Shown here: piece by piece, positions 35,249-43,498 of the stretch | How the letters are laid out: the number at the start of each line of letters is the position of its first letter | Numbering within the stretch: position 1 is the first letter of the stretch | Source: Clostridium sp. LS | GTDB taxonomy: Bacteria > Bacillota > Clostridia > Clostridiales > Clostridiaceae | Assembly (NCBI RefSeq): GCF_002760435.1 | Contig: NZ_AUUU01000031.1 | Coordinates: 1 to 64,000 of the forward strand | DNA: 64,000 nt | Direction: 5' to 3' | Translations under genes and position numbers: made by a program | Notes under the pieces: generated by a model | Seen by the model: the letters and a program-made list of their open reading frames with translations, nothing else | Database searches by the model: none | Told to the model about the DNA's origin: nothing

Positions 35249-35264
35249 CTTACATTTTTGTAAG
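35249..35264. promoter_or_regulatory. Inverted repeat, likely BceR-type operator
   Basis: CTTACATTTTTGTAAG is a perfect inverted repeat (6-bp arms, 4-bp spacer) 135 bp upstream of the BceA-type ATPase. An extra GTAAG follows directly. Response regulators of this class bind such repeats upstream of the -35 region. It is not seen elsewhere in the window. Confidence 0.5.
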
Positions 35265-35390
35265 GTAAGTATTTATACATATTATTTTAATATCAAATCA
35301 GTATTAAAGCCATTTTATTTTTAAATTTTGTATTTCTCATAAACCTCAAATAATTTAAAATTTATTTTTGACGTCGAAAGACTAAATTAT

Positions 35391-35430
35391 AAAGGACTAT
35401 TGAATTAATATTATTTCTCAATAGTCCTTT
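35391..35430. terminator. Terminator of the alpha/beta hydrolase gene
   Basis: AAAGGACTATTGA and TCAATAGTCCTTT form a 13-bp perfect stem with a 14-nt loop. It ends the hydrolase transcript before the BceAB promoter. The rest of 35115-35540 holds the operator and the possible leader peptide; the remainder is featureless AT-rich DNA. Confidence 0.85.
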
Positions 35431-35540
35431 GAAAATATTATACTATTTTTATTTCAATTTATTGTATCAGTTAAAGAAATATAGCTATAAAACAAGTATT
35501 TATTTCCTTTGGTGTTATATAAAGCAAATTCCATTTTTTA

Positions 35541-36278
35541 TCATAATAATGTGTTACTTCTATTCAAAAATTCATCTATTGCTAAAATAGTTTTTTGATT
35601 ACGTACTATATTAAAATGATTAGTTCTTTTTATTATTTTTACGTGTGAGTCATAAATATTTTTGTAAAAATCTAATGTATGTTTTTCATAAATAAGGTCA
35701 TTTTCTGCTCCTAATATGAGAGTTGGTTTTAATATTTGATTTAAATCAAATTCTGAAATCCCCATATCGTTCAACATTAAATCAAATCTCCATTTCTGCG
35801 TTTTAATTGATTTAAAATATTTTATAAAAGGACTCAATAGCAAATTAGAGAACTCTATTATTTTTATAAACCATTTCTTAATACCATTTACTTTATAGTT
35901 CCCTGAAATAATAATCAATTTTTTAATTAATTTAGGGTACTTTTTTGTTAACATTAATGCAATATTTGCACCATCACTGTACCCAATTATACATATATCA
36001 GAAATCCCTTTTTGTTTACAAAAAGCGAAAATATCATCTGTAAATAAACTTATTGAATAAGGGATTTCTCCATAATCACTCAATCCATGTCCTCTACTAT
36101 CAATAGCAATTACTTTATATCTTTTTGAAAAATAGTTATATATTTTGTATAAACTTTTACTATCCATGCTATTACCATGTAGAAGTATTAAATTCTCACC
36201 ATATCCATTTTCATAATAATTTAATGTTACATCGCCAATATTTAATTTATTACTATTTTCTAAACTCAAAAATATCAC
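35541..36278 (-). CDS. Alpha/beta hydrolase
   Basis: 245-aa cytosolic hydrolase. The oxyanion motif is LLHGNSMDS (about 32-40), the nucleophile elbow is GYSDGAN (Ser near 99), the acid is D in GAENDLI, and the His is in TNHFNIV near 220. DSRGHGLSDYG fits the proline-iminopeptidase/esterase branch. Substrate unknown. The frame opens with GTG at 36278, but a TTG three codons later (36269) is better spaced behind GAAGTGA, so the true start is uncertain. It sits within the Bce-type module, between transporter and sensor genes. Confidence 0.82.
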   Translation of the reverse strand: MIFLSLENSNKLNIGDVTLNYYENGYGENLILLHGNSMDSKSLYKIYNYFSKRYKVIAIDSRGHGLSDYGEIPYSISLFTDDIFAFCKQKGISDICIIGYSDGANIALMLTKKYPKLIKKLIIISGNYKVNGIKKWFIKIIEFSNLLLSPFIKYFKSIKTQKWRFDLMLNDMGISEFDLNQILKPTLILGAENDLIYEKHTLDFYKNIYDSHVKIIKRTNHFNIVRNQKTILAIDEFLNRSNTLL

Positions 36279-36383
36279 TTCTTTTCTATATTAGTAACAC
36301 TTCACCATTTTTAGTATTACAACATGATTTCAAAGAATACAATTTTTTTTATTATTACATCAAAAATTATCGCTGCGAATGAA

Positions 36384-37100
36384 TTATGACATAGATCTAA
36401 TTTCTCTAGTATCTTTATTAACATAATACCAGCTGCTAGCAGAAGTATATCCTCCCATATCATCATAGCAATGAACTAGGTAAGAATCTCCTTCATCAGA
36501 TTCCACTTTAATTACTCCTGGAACATATTCATTATTCTTTGAAAGATAGTCCCTTACTAAATTAACTGCTTGTTCTTCAGTAAAAATATTAATCACATCA
36601 TGAGTTTCAAGGTTATTGAAAATACCATTCTTTACTTCATAAACATTGCCTGTTGATAAGTGATAATAATATTTCCTAGGCGTTACATTACTGTCACTTA
36701 CAAAGCTCGCAAAAATATTTCCATCAATATTACTAGTGCCTTGGTAACTAATTTCTTCACTTACATACTGCTTTATTTTATCACTGATTTCCTGTAATTC
36801 TAGTGGATAGCTTTGAGTAGTCTTTGAAGAATCCATATAACCATCTGCATTTAAATAGTACCATTTCTTATATTCCTCATCATAGAACCATCCAAGCTTC
36901 ATTATTCCAGTATCTGGAGTGAAATAATACCATCTACCATCTATTTGCTTCCATCCCTTTTCATATCCGTAATCTCCAATATACTTCCAATCATAGTTGT
37001 CTTTCTCCCATATTGCATAAGCACTTTGAGGAAAATTAATTCCAATTAGAATTATCCCGAATAATATAATAAGTAAAGATTTTTTCTTTATTTTTCTCAT
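36384..37100 (-). CDS. Secreted protein with cell-wall-binding repeats
   Basis: 238-aa exported protein. The signal peptide is basic MRKIKKK then a hydrophobic stretch to SAYA at about 29. Two choline-binding-type repeats follow (GWKQIDGRWYYFTPDTGIMK and GWFYDEEYKKWYYLNADGYM, residues about 50-90). The C-terminal domain (about 100-238) contains TEEQAVNLVRDYLSKNNEY and WYYVNKDTREIRSM, resembling a PepSY-like fold. No catalytic motif is seen, so it is probably a wall-attached sensor or structural protein. A good promoter lies just upstream. Confidence 0.8.
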   Translation of the reverse strand: MRKIKKKSLLIILFGIILIGINFPQSAYAIWEKDNYDWKYIGDYGYEKGWKQIDGRWYYFTPDTGIMKLGWFYDEEYKKWYYLNADGYMDSSKTTQSYPLELQEISDKIKQYVSEEISYQGTSNIDGNIFASFVSDSNVTPRKYYYHLSTGNVYEVKNGIFNNLETHDVINIFTEEQAVNLVRDYLSKNNEYVPGVIKVESDEGDSYLVHCYDDMGGYTSASSWYYVNKDTREIRSMS

Positions 37101-37134
37101 ATCTTTATTCCTTTCCTTGGATTAATATAACATA

Positions 37135-37162
37135 ATTGTATATTACATATAAGTTTTGTCAA
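37135..37162 (-). promoter_or_regulatory. Promoter of the cell-wall-binding protein gene
   Basis: TTGACA at 37162-37157 and TACAAT at 37140-37135 with a 16-bp spacer, 35 bp upstream of the start codon. Confidence 0.6.
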
Positions 37163-37181
37163 TTGGATAAATCTCATAAAT

Positions 37182-37213
37182 AAAAAAAGAGTAATAAAAC
37201 AACTTATTACTCT
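37182..37213 (-). terminator. Terminator of the two-component system genes
   Basis: AGAGTAATAA and TTATTACTCT form a 10-bp perfect stem with a 5-nt loop, followed on the minus strand by seven T. It is 120 bp after the kinase stop. Between them is a short in-frame, protein-like open stretch without a start codon. Confidence 0.85.
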
Positions 37214-37332
37214 GATCCAATGTTGAAATGTTATTTTAATATTATGGTTTAATCACATCCATATTCTACCATAAACTTAGGGTGCATGCTATACTTTTTA
37301 ATGCTTTCATTAATTAATTCTATTTCACATAA

Positions 37333-38346
37333 TTACTTAAAGCTTGTAAAATCTCCAATGGGAAAAATTATATTAACCTTAGTACCTTCCCCTTCTTCAG
37401 AGCTTAATGATATTCCAAGTCCTAATTTTTCACAAAGTTTCTTGCATAAATAAAGACCTATTCCTGTGGACTTTCCATACTTTCTTCCATTTTCACCTGT
37501 GAACCCTTTATCAAAGACTCTGTTCACATCATTTTGCGGGATTCCTATACCATTATCCTCAATGATAAGCATTAAATTGTCTTTTCCCTTTATTGTATAT
37601 GCCTTTAAAATTGCATTTTTAGTCTTACTATATTTTATTGAATTAATTATGATTTGATTTACAATGAACTTTATCCATTTAATATCAGTTACTACGGTTC
37701 CAGATACTTCCTCTATATCAACAGCTATCTTTTTGTTAATAAAATCTCTCCTATTATTTCTAATAGCTTCTTGAATCGCTTCCTTTATTTCAAATTCCTT
37801 TATTATATAGTCATTACTAACATCTGTGCTTCTAGAATAATAGAGAGCTTGATTAATATATTCCTCAATTTTTTTCAATTCATCTCCTAGAGCATTCTTT
37901 TCTTTACTCTCACTATTTTCGATAATTAATTTTGAAGAAGATATGGGCGTTTTAATTTCATGAACCCATGTCTCAACATATTCTCTATATTCTTTTTGAA
38001 GGTTTTTATAAAAATTAACATGCTCATGCATATTTCTATTACATTCCATTAATGTTTCATAAATAATTTTTCCTTCATAATAATTAGGAACTTTTATTAC
38101 TTCAGGTAATAAATATTTTTTATCCAATTTTTCAGTAACACCTATTATATCATCATAAAATTTTTTCTTAATAAAAAGATCTATTAATATATAAATTAAT
38201 AAAGGTAAAAACCATATAAGAAAAACTATAAACATTATTATAGCAGGCGTTTTAGCTATACTCATAATAACTAAAATCAATAGGTATATTATTAAATTAA
38301 TTATTATATAAGGCGATTTTGAAATAAAGTATTCTCTTGTATTCAT
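37333..38346 (-). CDS. BceS-type intramembrane-sensing histidine kinase
   Basis: 337-aa kinase with two N-terminal membrane helices (about 13-33 and 38-60) joined by only a few residues outside, the mark of intramembrane-sensing kinases, which read the flux of a BceAB transporter. The phospho-acceptor motif is WVHEIKTPISS (H near 134). The ATPase domain has NQIIINSIKYS, IEDNGIGIP and GKSTGIGLYLCKKL. It overlaps the regulator gene by 4 nt. Partner transporter: most likely the BceAB-type genes at 32-35 kb. Confidence 0.92.
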   Translation of the reverse strand: MNTREYFISKSPYIIINLIIYLLILVIMSIAKTPAIIMFIVFLIWFLPLLIYILIDLFIKKKFYDDIIGVTEKLDKKYLLPEVIKVPNYYEGKIIYETLMECNRNMHEHVNFYKNLQKEYREYVETWVHEIKTPISSSKLIIENSESKEKNALGDELKKIEEYINQALYYSRSTDVSNDYIIKEFEIKEAIQEAIRNNRRDFINKKIAVDIEEVSGTVVTDIKWIKFIVNQIIINSIKYSKTKNAILKAYTIKGKDNLMLIIEDNGIGIPQNDVNRVFDKGFTGENGRKYGKSTGIGLYLCKKLCEKLGLGISLSSEEGEGTKVNIIFPIGDFTSFK

Positions 38347-39014
38347 AACAATATATATCCAAGCCCTCTCTTAGTTTCAATTCCATCATTAAAACCTAAT
38401 TCACCTAGTTTTTTTCTTAGTCTAGTTATATTAACAGATAATGTGTTGTCATCTATATAAAGATCGGAATTCCACAGAAAATCCATTAAATCCTCTCTGC
38501 TTACAATAGCCCCCTTATTTTTTAGAAGGCATAGGAGTATTTTTAATTCATTTTTAGTAAGATCAACTTTATTTTCATTAAAACTTACACTTCCATTAGT
38601 AACATTAAGCTTCAAGCCTTTATGTTCAACTATTTCAAAATTCGAATTATTCCCTGAAGTCCTTCTAAGCACTGCAGTTATTCTTGCAAGCAATATTTGA
38701 GTATTATATGGCTTTGTTACAAAATCATCTGCACCTAAGTTCATACTCATAATTTCATCCATTTCACTATCGCGGCTTGTTACAATTATTATTGGTATAT
38801 CTTTTTCCTTTCGAATTTCTCTGCATATATAGTATCCATCATAATAAGGAAGGTTTATATCGAGTAAAATTAAATTAGGTTCATCCTTTAAAGCTGTACT
38901 TACTATATTTTCATAGTCTGATGGTGCATAGGCTTCATATCCATAACGCATCAAAAATTCAATAAGTTCTTTTTTTATATTTTCATTATCTTCTATTATC
39001 ATAATCTTAGACAT
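38343..39014 (-). CDS. BceR-type response regulator (OmpR family)
   Basis: 223-aa regulator. The receiver domain has IIEDNEN, phospho-acceptor D52 in LLDINLPYYDGYY, T/S and K in TSRDSE and DFVTKPYN. A winged helix follows from about 125 (LTKNELKILLCLLKNKGAIV, SVNITRLRKKLGELG). It starts the operon with the kinase. The 90-bp gap before it holds the promoter region. Confidence 0.93.
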   Translation of the reverse strand: MSKIMIIEDNENIKKELIEFLMRYGYEAYAPSDYENIVSTALKDEPNLILLDINLPYYDGYYICREIRKEKDIPIIIVTSRDSEMDEIMSMNLGADDFVTKPYNTQILLARITAVLRRTSGNNSNFEIVEHKGLKLNVTNGSVSFNENKVDLTKNELKILLCLLKNKGAIVSREDLMDFLWNSDLYIDDNTLSVNITRLRKKLGELGFNDGIETKRGLGYILL

Positions 39015-39104
39015 ATATTATCTCCCTTTTGATACAAGTATAAACTATAATATTATTTTTTACCACAGTTCTAATAATATCCTATGCTTGAATAAAAAGG
39101 AACA

Positions 39105-39893
39105 CTATTTATTTAATACTTCTTTTAATATATTCATTCCATTTATTGCAGATGGAAAACCTGAATACACAGTCATTAATAGCATTATTTCTTTTATTTC
39201 ATTAGCTGTTAATCCAACATTTAAACCTGCGTTTATATGAAACTTTAATTGAGGCTGTGCATTACCTAAAGCTGTTAAGGCTGCAATTGTAGCAATCTGT
39301 CTATATCTTTTACTCAAGTTATTTCTACCAATAATATCAGCATAGCTATTCACTACAAACTTTACTAGGTCTGGTGCAAACTCATTATAAGCTTCTTCAA
39401 GAACCTTTACTTGATTGTTATCTAATTCTGAAAGTTCCTTTACTCCGACTTCATATCTCTGAGCCGGAGATACTTCATTAGTAGGTTCCTCTCCAACAAT
39501 ATCATTAATACCTTGAATTTTTCGTTCATCAATTACGTCTTTTAAGGCATTCATTGCATTTATACACGTTGGAAAACCAGAATATCCTGACATTTGTAGG
39601 ATTACTTCCTTAACGTCATTAATTGTACATCCAACATTTAATGCTCCATTTATATGAACCTTTAATTGTGGATGTGCGTTTCCAAGGGCTGTTAGAGCAG
39701 CAACCACCGCAATTTCTTTTGACTTTAAGTCAAGACCTTCTCTTGAATAAATATCACCAAAACTATACTCTATAATATAGTTCATTAAATCAGGGGAAAT
39801 ATCCTTTAAACTATTCTCTACCTCTTGTCCTGCTTTTCCATCTATTTCAAGTAATTTTTTATATCCTCTTTCAAATCTACTTTCTTCTTTCAT
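39105..39893 (-). CDS. Double-domain carboxymuconolactone decarboxylase family protein
   Basis: 262-aa protein made of two CMD domains in tandem: AALTALGNAHPQLKVHING near residue 65 and AALTALGNAQPQLKFHINA near 200. Each is followed by VKEVILQMSGYSGFP-like helix text. The CxxC pair of AhpD peroxidases is absent from both, so thiol-peroxidase activity is unlikely; a lyase or unknown role is possible. The start is the ATG at 39893, with GGAGG ten bases before it. It overlaps the MerR gene by 17 nt, and the two form one operon under a MerR-type promoter. Confidence 0.85.
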   Translation of the reverse strand: MKEESRFERGYKKLLEIDGKAGQEVENSLKDISPDLMNYIIEYSFGDIYSREGLDLKSKEIAVVAALTALGNAHPQLKVHINGALNVGCTINDVKEVILQMSGYSGFPTCINAMNALKDVIDERKIQGINDIVGEEPTNEVSPAQRYEVGVKELSELDNNQVKVLEEAYNEFAPDLVKFVVNSYADIIGRNNLSKRYRQIATIAALTALGNAQPQLKFHINAGLNVGLTANEIKEIMLLMTVYSGFPSAINGMNILKEVLNK

Positions 39894-40260
39894 TAATCTT
39901 TTCCTCCATTTCATTATAAATCTTGATTTTCTTTTCTACATAATCTCTTGCTTCCAATAATTTATCAATTTCTCTATTTATTGATTCTAAGTGATTCTCC
40001 ATTATTATCTTTCTTTCTGAAATTGTTTCATCTCCCATGTGCCTTAATCTTGCATACTCTTGCATTTGTCTTATATTCATTCCAGTTTCCCTAAGTCTAT
40101 TTATTACTTCAAGCCATTTTAAGTCATCCTCAGTATATACCCTTTTTCCTGCTGTATTTCTTTTGATATCTTTAATTAACCCAATACTTTCGTAATACCT
40201 TAAAGTGTGAGATTTTAATTTAGTTATTTTTGATACCTCACTTATTTCAAATTCTAACAT
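39877..40260 (-). CDS. MerR-family transcriptional regulator
   Basis: 127-aa regulator of the YyaN/AdhR group. The helix-turn-helix is FEISEVSKITKLKSHTLRYY at residues 3-22, and a long coiled dimer helix (ERKIIMENHLESINREIDKL) fills the C-terminus. No metal-binding cysteines are present, so aldehyde, oxidant or small-molecule stress is more likely than a metal. The start is set at the ATG at 40260 behind TGAGGAGG. It controls its own promoter (19-bp spacer with dyad) and thus the CMD gene. Confidence 0.9.
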   Translation of the reverse strand: MLEFEISEVSKITKLKSHTLRYYESIGLIKDIKRNTAGKRVYTEDDLKWLEVINRLRETGMNIRQMQEYARLRHMGDETISERKIIMENHLESINREIDKLLEARDYVEKKIKIYNEMEEKINERRK

Positions 40261-40279
40261 AAACTTCCTCCTCAAAAAA

Positions 40280-40310
40280 ATCATATCACTTAAAGTGCGC
40301 TTTAAGTCAA
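40280..40310 (-). promoter_or_regulatory. MerR-type promoter with operator dyad
   Basis: TTGACT at 40310-40305 and TATGAT at 40285-40280 with a 19-bp spacer. The spacer contains the perfect inverted repeat ACTTAAAG-CGCA-CTTTAAGT. This is the classical layout for activation by untwisting. Confidence 0.85.
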
Positions 40311-40332
40311 TATAGAAATTTATTTTATTTTT

Positions 40333-41742
40333 TTATTTGAATCTAATATATTGCGTTAAAGCCTTCTCAATTCTTCTAATTCCCTCTTCTATTTCCTTAA
40401 TACTCAAATGCCCATATCCTAAAATAATTTCGTTCTTATGATTGCCTTTATTTATTGCATATTTTTCAACTGGGTATACTTTTACCTTTTCTTTAATAAT
40501 TTCCTCTAATATTTTCTCATTAAAAGTTATATCTTCGAATTCAATTACTAAATGTAACCCTGCCGCTTGTCCTTTAACAATATATTTATTTGAAAAATAA
40601 TAATCTAAATTTTTAATTAATATCTGCCGTTTCTTTGTATATTCTTTTCTCATTTTCCATATATGCTTTTCTAGCTTTCCTTCGCTTATAAACTTTGCTA
40701 AAGCAAGTTGGGAAATAGACTCAGTATGTACATCTGTGTACATTTTTAGTTTCTTATATCTATCCAATAATTCTTCTGGTAATATCATGTATCCCAGCCT
40801 TAATGCTGGAGCTAAAATTTTACTAAAAGATCCGACATATATTACTTTACTAGGTTCTAATTCATAAAGTGAACTTATTGGTTGCCCCTCATAGCGGAAC
40901 TCACTATCATAATCGTCCTCAATGATATAACAATTATTCTTTTCAGCAAATTTAACTAGATCTATACGCCTTTGTATAGGCATAACCCCACCTAGTGGAA
41001 ACTGATGGGATGGTGTCACATATACAAATTCAACCTTACCTATTGAATTCATCATTTCCGTTTTTAATCCTTTATCATCAACAGGAATAGGATTTATTGA
41101 ATATCCGCAGGATGAAATAACATTTAATAACCCATAATGAATAGGATCTTCTACTATAACTTCTGCATTAGATTTGTATAATATCTTTGATATTAAAGAT
41201 AATCCTTGTGTAGAACCTGATATAATTACTATTTGTTCTGGTTTACTCTGTATTCCCCTAGTTCTAAATAGGTATTTTGAAAGTTCTTGCCTTAGCTCAA
41301 TTACTCCTTCAGGATCACAGTACCTAAATATTGAGCATGAGTTATTAATGCAAGTTTTATTAAGCAAATTTCCCCACTCCTTCTTAGGAAACATTCCTAA
41401 TTCGGGTATTCCAGATCTAAAATCAATGATATCATTATCATATTCTTTTTGAATCTTGGCTGAAACAACTTGATTTTCTTTTATTGCTTCTCTTTTAAAA
41501 TAAGTACCTTTTGAAACAATCGTACCTGATCCATGCCTGCTTTCAATATATCCCTCAGCCATAAGCTGCTCGTAAGCCTCCAATATAACATTCCTTGACA
41601 CATTTAAGTCTTCAGAAAGCCATCTTGTTGATGGAAGTTTACTTCCTTCAACTAATTTCCCTTCCAATATAAGTAATTTTATTTGCCCATAAATCTGTCT
41701 TATAAGTGATATATCACTATGTCTATCTATGCTTAACCACAT
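40333..41742 (-). CDS. MocR/PdxR-type GntR-aminotransferase regulator
   Basis: 469-aa regulator. The GntR winged helix is at about 10-75 (LILEGKLVEGSKLPSTRWLS; NVILEAYEQLMAEGYIESRH). An aminotransferase-like PLP domain is at about 110-465, with PLP lysine in VGSFSKILAPALRLGY and EDDYDSEFRYEG for the cofactor ring. It is divergent from an EamA-type exporter gene, and MocR proteins often control the neighbouring transporter, responding to PLP or an amino-acid adduct. Target and ligand are inferred. Confidence 0.92.
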   Translation of the reverse strand: MWLSIDRHSDISLIRQIYGQIKLLILEGKLVEGSKLPSTRWLSEDLNVSRNVILEAYEQLMAEGYIESRHGSGTIVSKGTYFKREAIKENQVVSAKIQKEYDNDIIDFRSGIPELGMFPKKEWGNLLNKTCINNSCSIFRYCDPEGVIELRQELSKYLFRTRGIQSKPEQIVIISGSTQGLSLISKILYKSNAEVIVEDPIHYGLLNVISSCGYSINPIPVDDKGLKTEMMNSIGKVEFVYVTPSHQFPLGGVMPIQRRIDLVKFAEKNNCYIIEDDYDSEFRYEGQPISSLYELEPSKVIYVGSFSKILAPALRLGYMILPEELLDRYKKLKMYTDVHTESISQLALAKFISEGKLEKHIWKMRKEYTKKRQILIKNLDYYFSNKYIVKGQAAGLHLVIEFEDITFNEKILEEIIKEKVKVYPVEKYAINKGNHKNEIILGYGHLSIKEIEEGIRRIEKALTQYIRFK

Positions 41743-41762
41743 TACTTAATCATCTCCTAACG

Positions 41763-41816
41763 AAAGTGGTACTGTAAAAAGCCATATTAATTGGAACTAC
41801 ATAAACCACTTTACAG
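41763..41816. promoter_or_regulatory. Interleaved inverted repeats in the MocR/EamA gap, likely MocR operator
   Basis: AAAGTGGT (41763-41770) recurs as ACCACTTT (41805-41812), and CTGTAAA (41772-41778) recurs as TTTACAG (41810-41816). The same two words thus stand in opposite orientation about 40 bp apart between the divergent genes. Confidence 0.55.
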
Positions 41817-41873
41817 ATGTTAATATTATAAAATAAACACCACAAACTTACAATGATAGAAGGAGAATCCAAA

Positions 41874-42782
41874 ATGAAAGATAAACTTAGTGCATATCTA
41901 GAACTAACCTTAGCAATGATTATAGCTGGCAGCTCAGTTGTGGCAAGTAAATTGCTAGTTAAAACCTTGCCTGTTTTCTTAGCTTCAGAATTGAGCCTTA
42001 TGATAGCGTTAATTATACTGGTGCCTTTAACTTATAAAATAAAAAAAGAAATCCCTAAAATTAATAAGAGAACAATGCTTATATTGTTTCTTCAATCTAT
42101 TACTGGAATTTGCTTATTTAGAGCTCTACTTTTTTTCGGATTAAAATTTACATCCGCAGTTGAAAGTGGATTAGTAACTAGCACTACCCCAGCTATAATT
42201 GGGATATTAGCTTTTTTTATATTAAAAGAAAAACTATATTTAAACAGAATTCTAGGAATTGTGTTTGTTGTTATAGGGATATTACTCGTAAATTTTTACA
42301 ACTTATTTATCTTACCTATGAGTAATATAAACTCTATTAAAGGAACTATATTGGTGTTTTTAGCAGTAATATGTGAAGCTCTTTTTTCCATATTAAGCAA
42401 GAAAAATGCATTTCCAATACCACCAATATATAGAACAACACTAATTACAATGTTTTCAGTTGTATGTTTCATGCCATTTGCGCTACATGATTTTCTATCC
42501 TTTGATTTTTGTAATTTTAACACGACAGCATACCTATCTATTGGATATTATGGATTATTTGTTTGCGTAATTTCGTATATACTATGGTTTAAAGGAATTG
42601 CAAAAGTAGATGCAAGTAATGCTGCTGTATTTACAGGAGTTATGCCACTCAGTAGCATTTTGCTCTCCGGAATAGTATTAAGAGAAGAAATTTTACCAAT
42701 TCATATTATCAGTCTTATATTCGTACTTCTAGGAATTTATCTTTCTTGCTCCAATGTATTAATTGGAATTGAAACCAAATAA
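41874..42782 (+). CDS. EamA/DMT-family transporter
   Basis: 302-aa membrane protein with ten predicted helices in two EamA repeats (first about 5-140, second about 150-298). TSAVESGLVTSTTPAIIGIL and the second-half KVDASNAAVFTGVMPLSSIL are the matching repeat motifs. The family exports amino acids or metabolites. The start is the ATG at 41874, with AGGAG eight bases before it. Divergent from the MocR regulator, which probably controls it. Confidence 0.88.
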   Translation: MKDKLSAYLELTLAMIIAGSSVVASKLLVKTLPVFLASELSLMIALIILVPLTYKIKKEIPKINKRTMLILFLQSITGICLFRALLFFGLKFTSAVESGLVTSTTPAIIGILAFFILKEKLYLNRILGIVFVVIGILLVNFYNLFILPMSNINSIKGTILVFLAVICEALFSILSKKNAFPIPPIYRTTLITMFSVVCFMPFALHDFLSFDFCNFNTTAYLSIGYYGLFVCVISYILWFKGIAKVDASNAAVFTGVMPLSSILLSGIVLREEILPIHIISLIFVLLGIYLSCSNVLIGIETK

Positions 42783-42828
42783 AAAATAGTAGGAGTTAAA
42801 CTAAAACTGTTTTACTTCTACTATTTTT
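42782..42828. terminator. Bidirectional terminator between EamA and ABC transporter genes
   Basis: AAAAATAGTAGGAGTTAAA and TTTACTTCTACTATTTTT form a long stem with A-run and T-run on opposite sides, serving both convergent units. Confidence 0.8.
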
Positions 42829-42863
42829 CCACTTGAAATAAATATATTAATTTTTATCTAATC

Positions 42864-43496
42864 TTAATACTCAGTTCTAATAGTCCTCACACAACATGAT
42901 ATTGCAAAATTTACTATGAAATACGTTGCTGCTATAGTTCCAAACAACAAGAATATCTGAAAAGATGAAACAAAACTTCCCATAAGAATCATGCCTTTTC
43001 CTGTAAATTCTTCTATTCCAACTGCCCATAAAAAAGATGTATCTTTTATTACAGTAATTGCTTGAGATAAAAAAGTCGGAACACAACGCCTAAAGCTTTG
43101 AGGTAATATTATATATCTTAACGTCTGAAACTTTGAAAATCCCTGGGAATATGCTGCTTCATACTGTCCCTTATTTATAGAATTCATACCACCTCTAAAT
43201 ATTTCAGCCATAGCAGCTGAAGTAAATAATGTAAAAGAGAGGATTCCTGAATTCATAGGTTTTATAGGAACTAAAAACCTAATAGCTAAAATCCATAATA
43301 AGTTTGGTGTATTTCTAAAAATTTCTATATATATTGTTGCAATTTTTCCTAAAATCCCTTTTGAATGATTTCTTAACACTGCAAGAATTGTTCCAAAAAA
43401 CACGCTTAATATAATTGATAGAAATGCTATTATTAAAGTCAATTCCATTCCCTGCAAAAGAAAGGATACATTAGCTTGATTAAATACACTTGACAT
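42864..43496 (-). CDS. Polar amino acid ABC transporter permease
   Basis: 210-aa His/Glu/Gln/Arg-family permease with five membrane helices. The EAA loop is QYEAAYSQGFSKFQTLRYII. Its partner permease lies 2 bp upstream and has a matching loop (FEAAKSQGFSHIQTMRYIIL), so the two form a heterodimer. Last gene of the transporter operon, followed by a terminator. Confidence 0.92.
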   Translation of the reverse strand: MSSVFNQANVSFLLQGMELTLIIAFLSIILSVFFGTILAVLRNHSKGILGKIATIYIEIFRNTPNLLWILAIRFLVPIKPMNSGILSFTLFTSAAMAEIFRGGMNSINKGQYEAAYSQGFSKFQTLRYIILPQSFRRCVPTFLSQAITVIKDTSFLWAVGIEEFTGKGMILMGSFVSSFQIFLLFGTIAATYFIVNFAISCCVRTIRTEY

Positions 43497-43498
43497 TA

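Noticed and set aside
39105..39893. AhpD-like peroxidase assignment for the double CMD protein
   Set aside because: The CxxC catalytic pair is missing in both domains.
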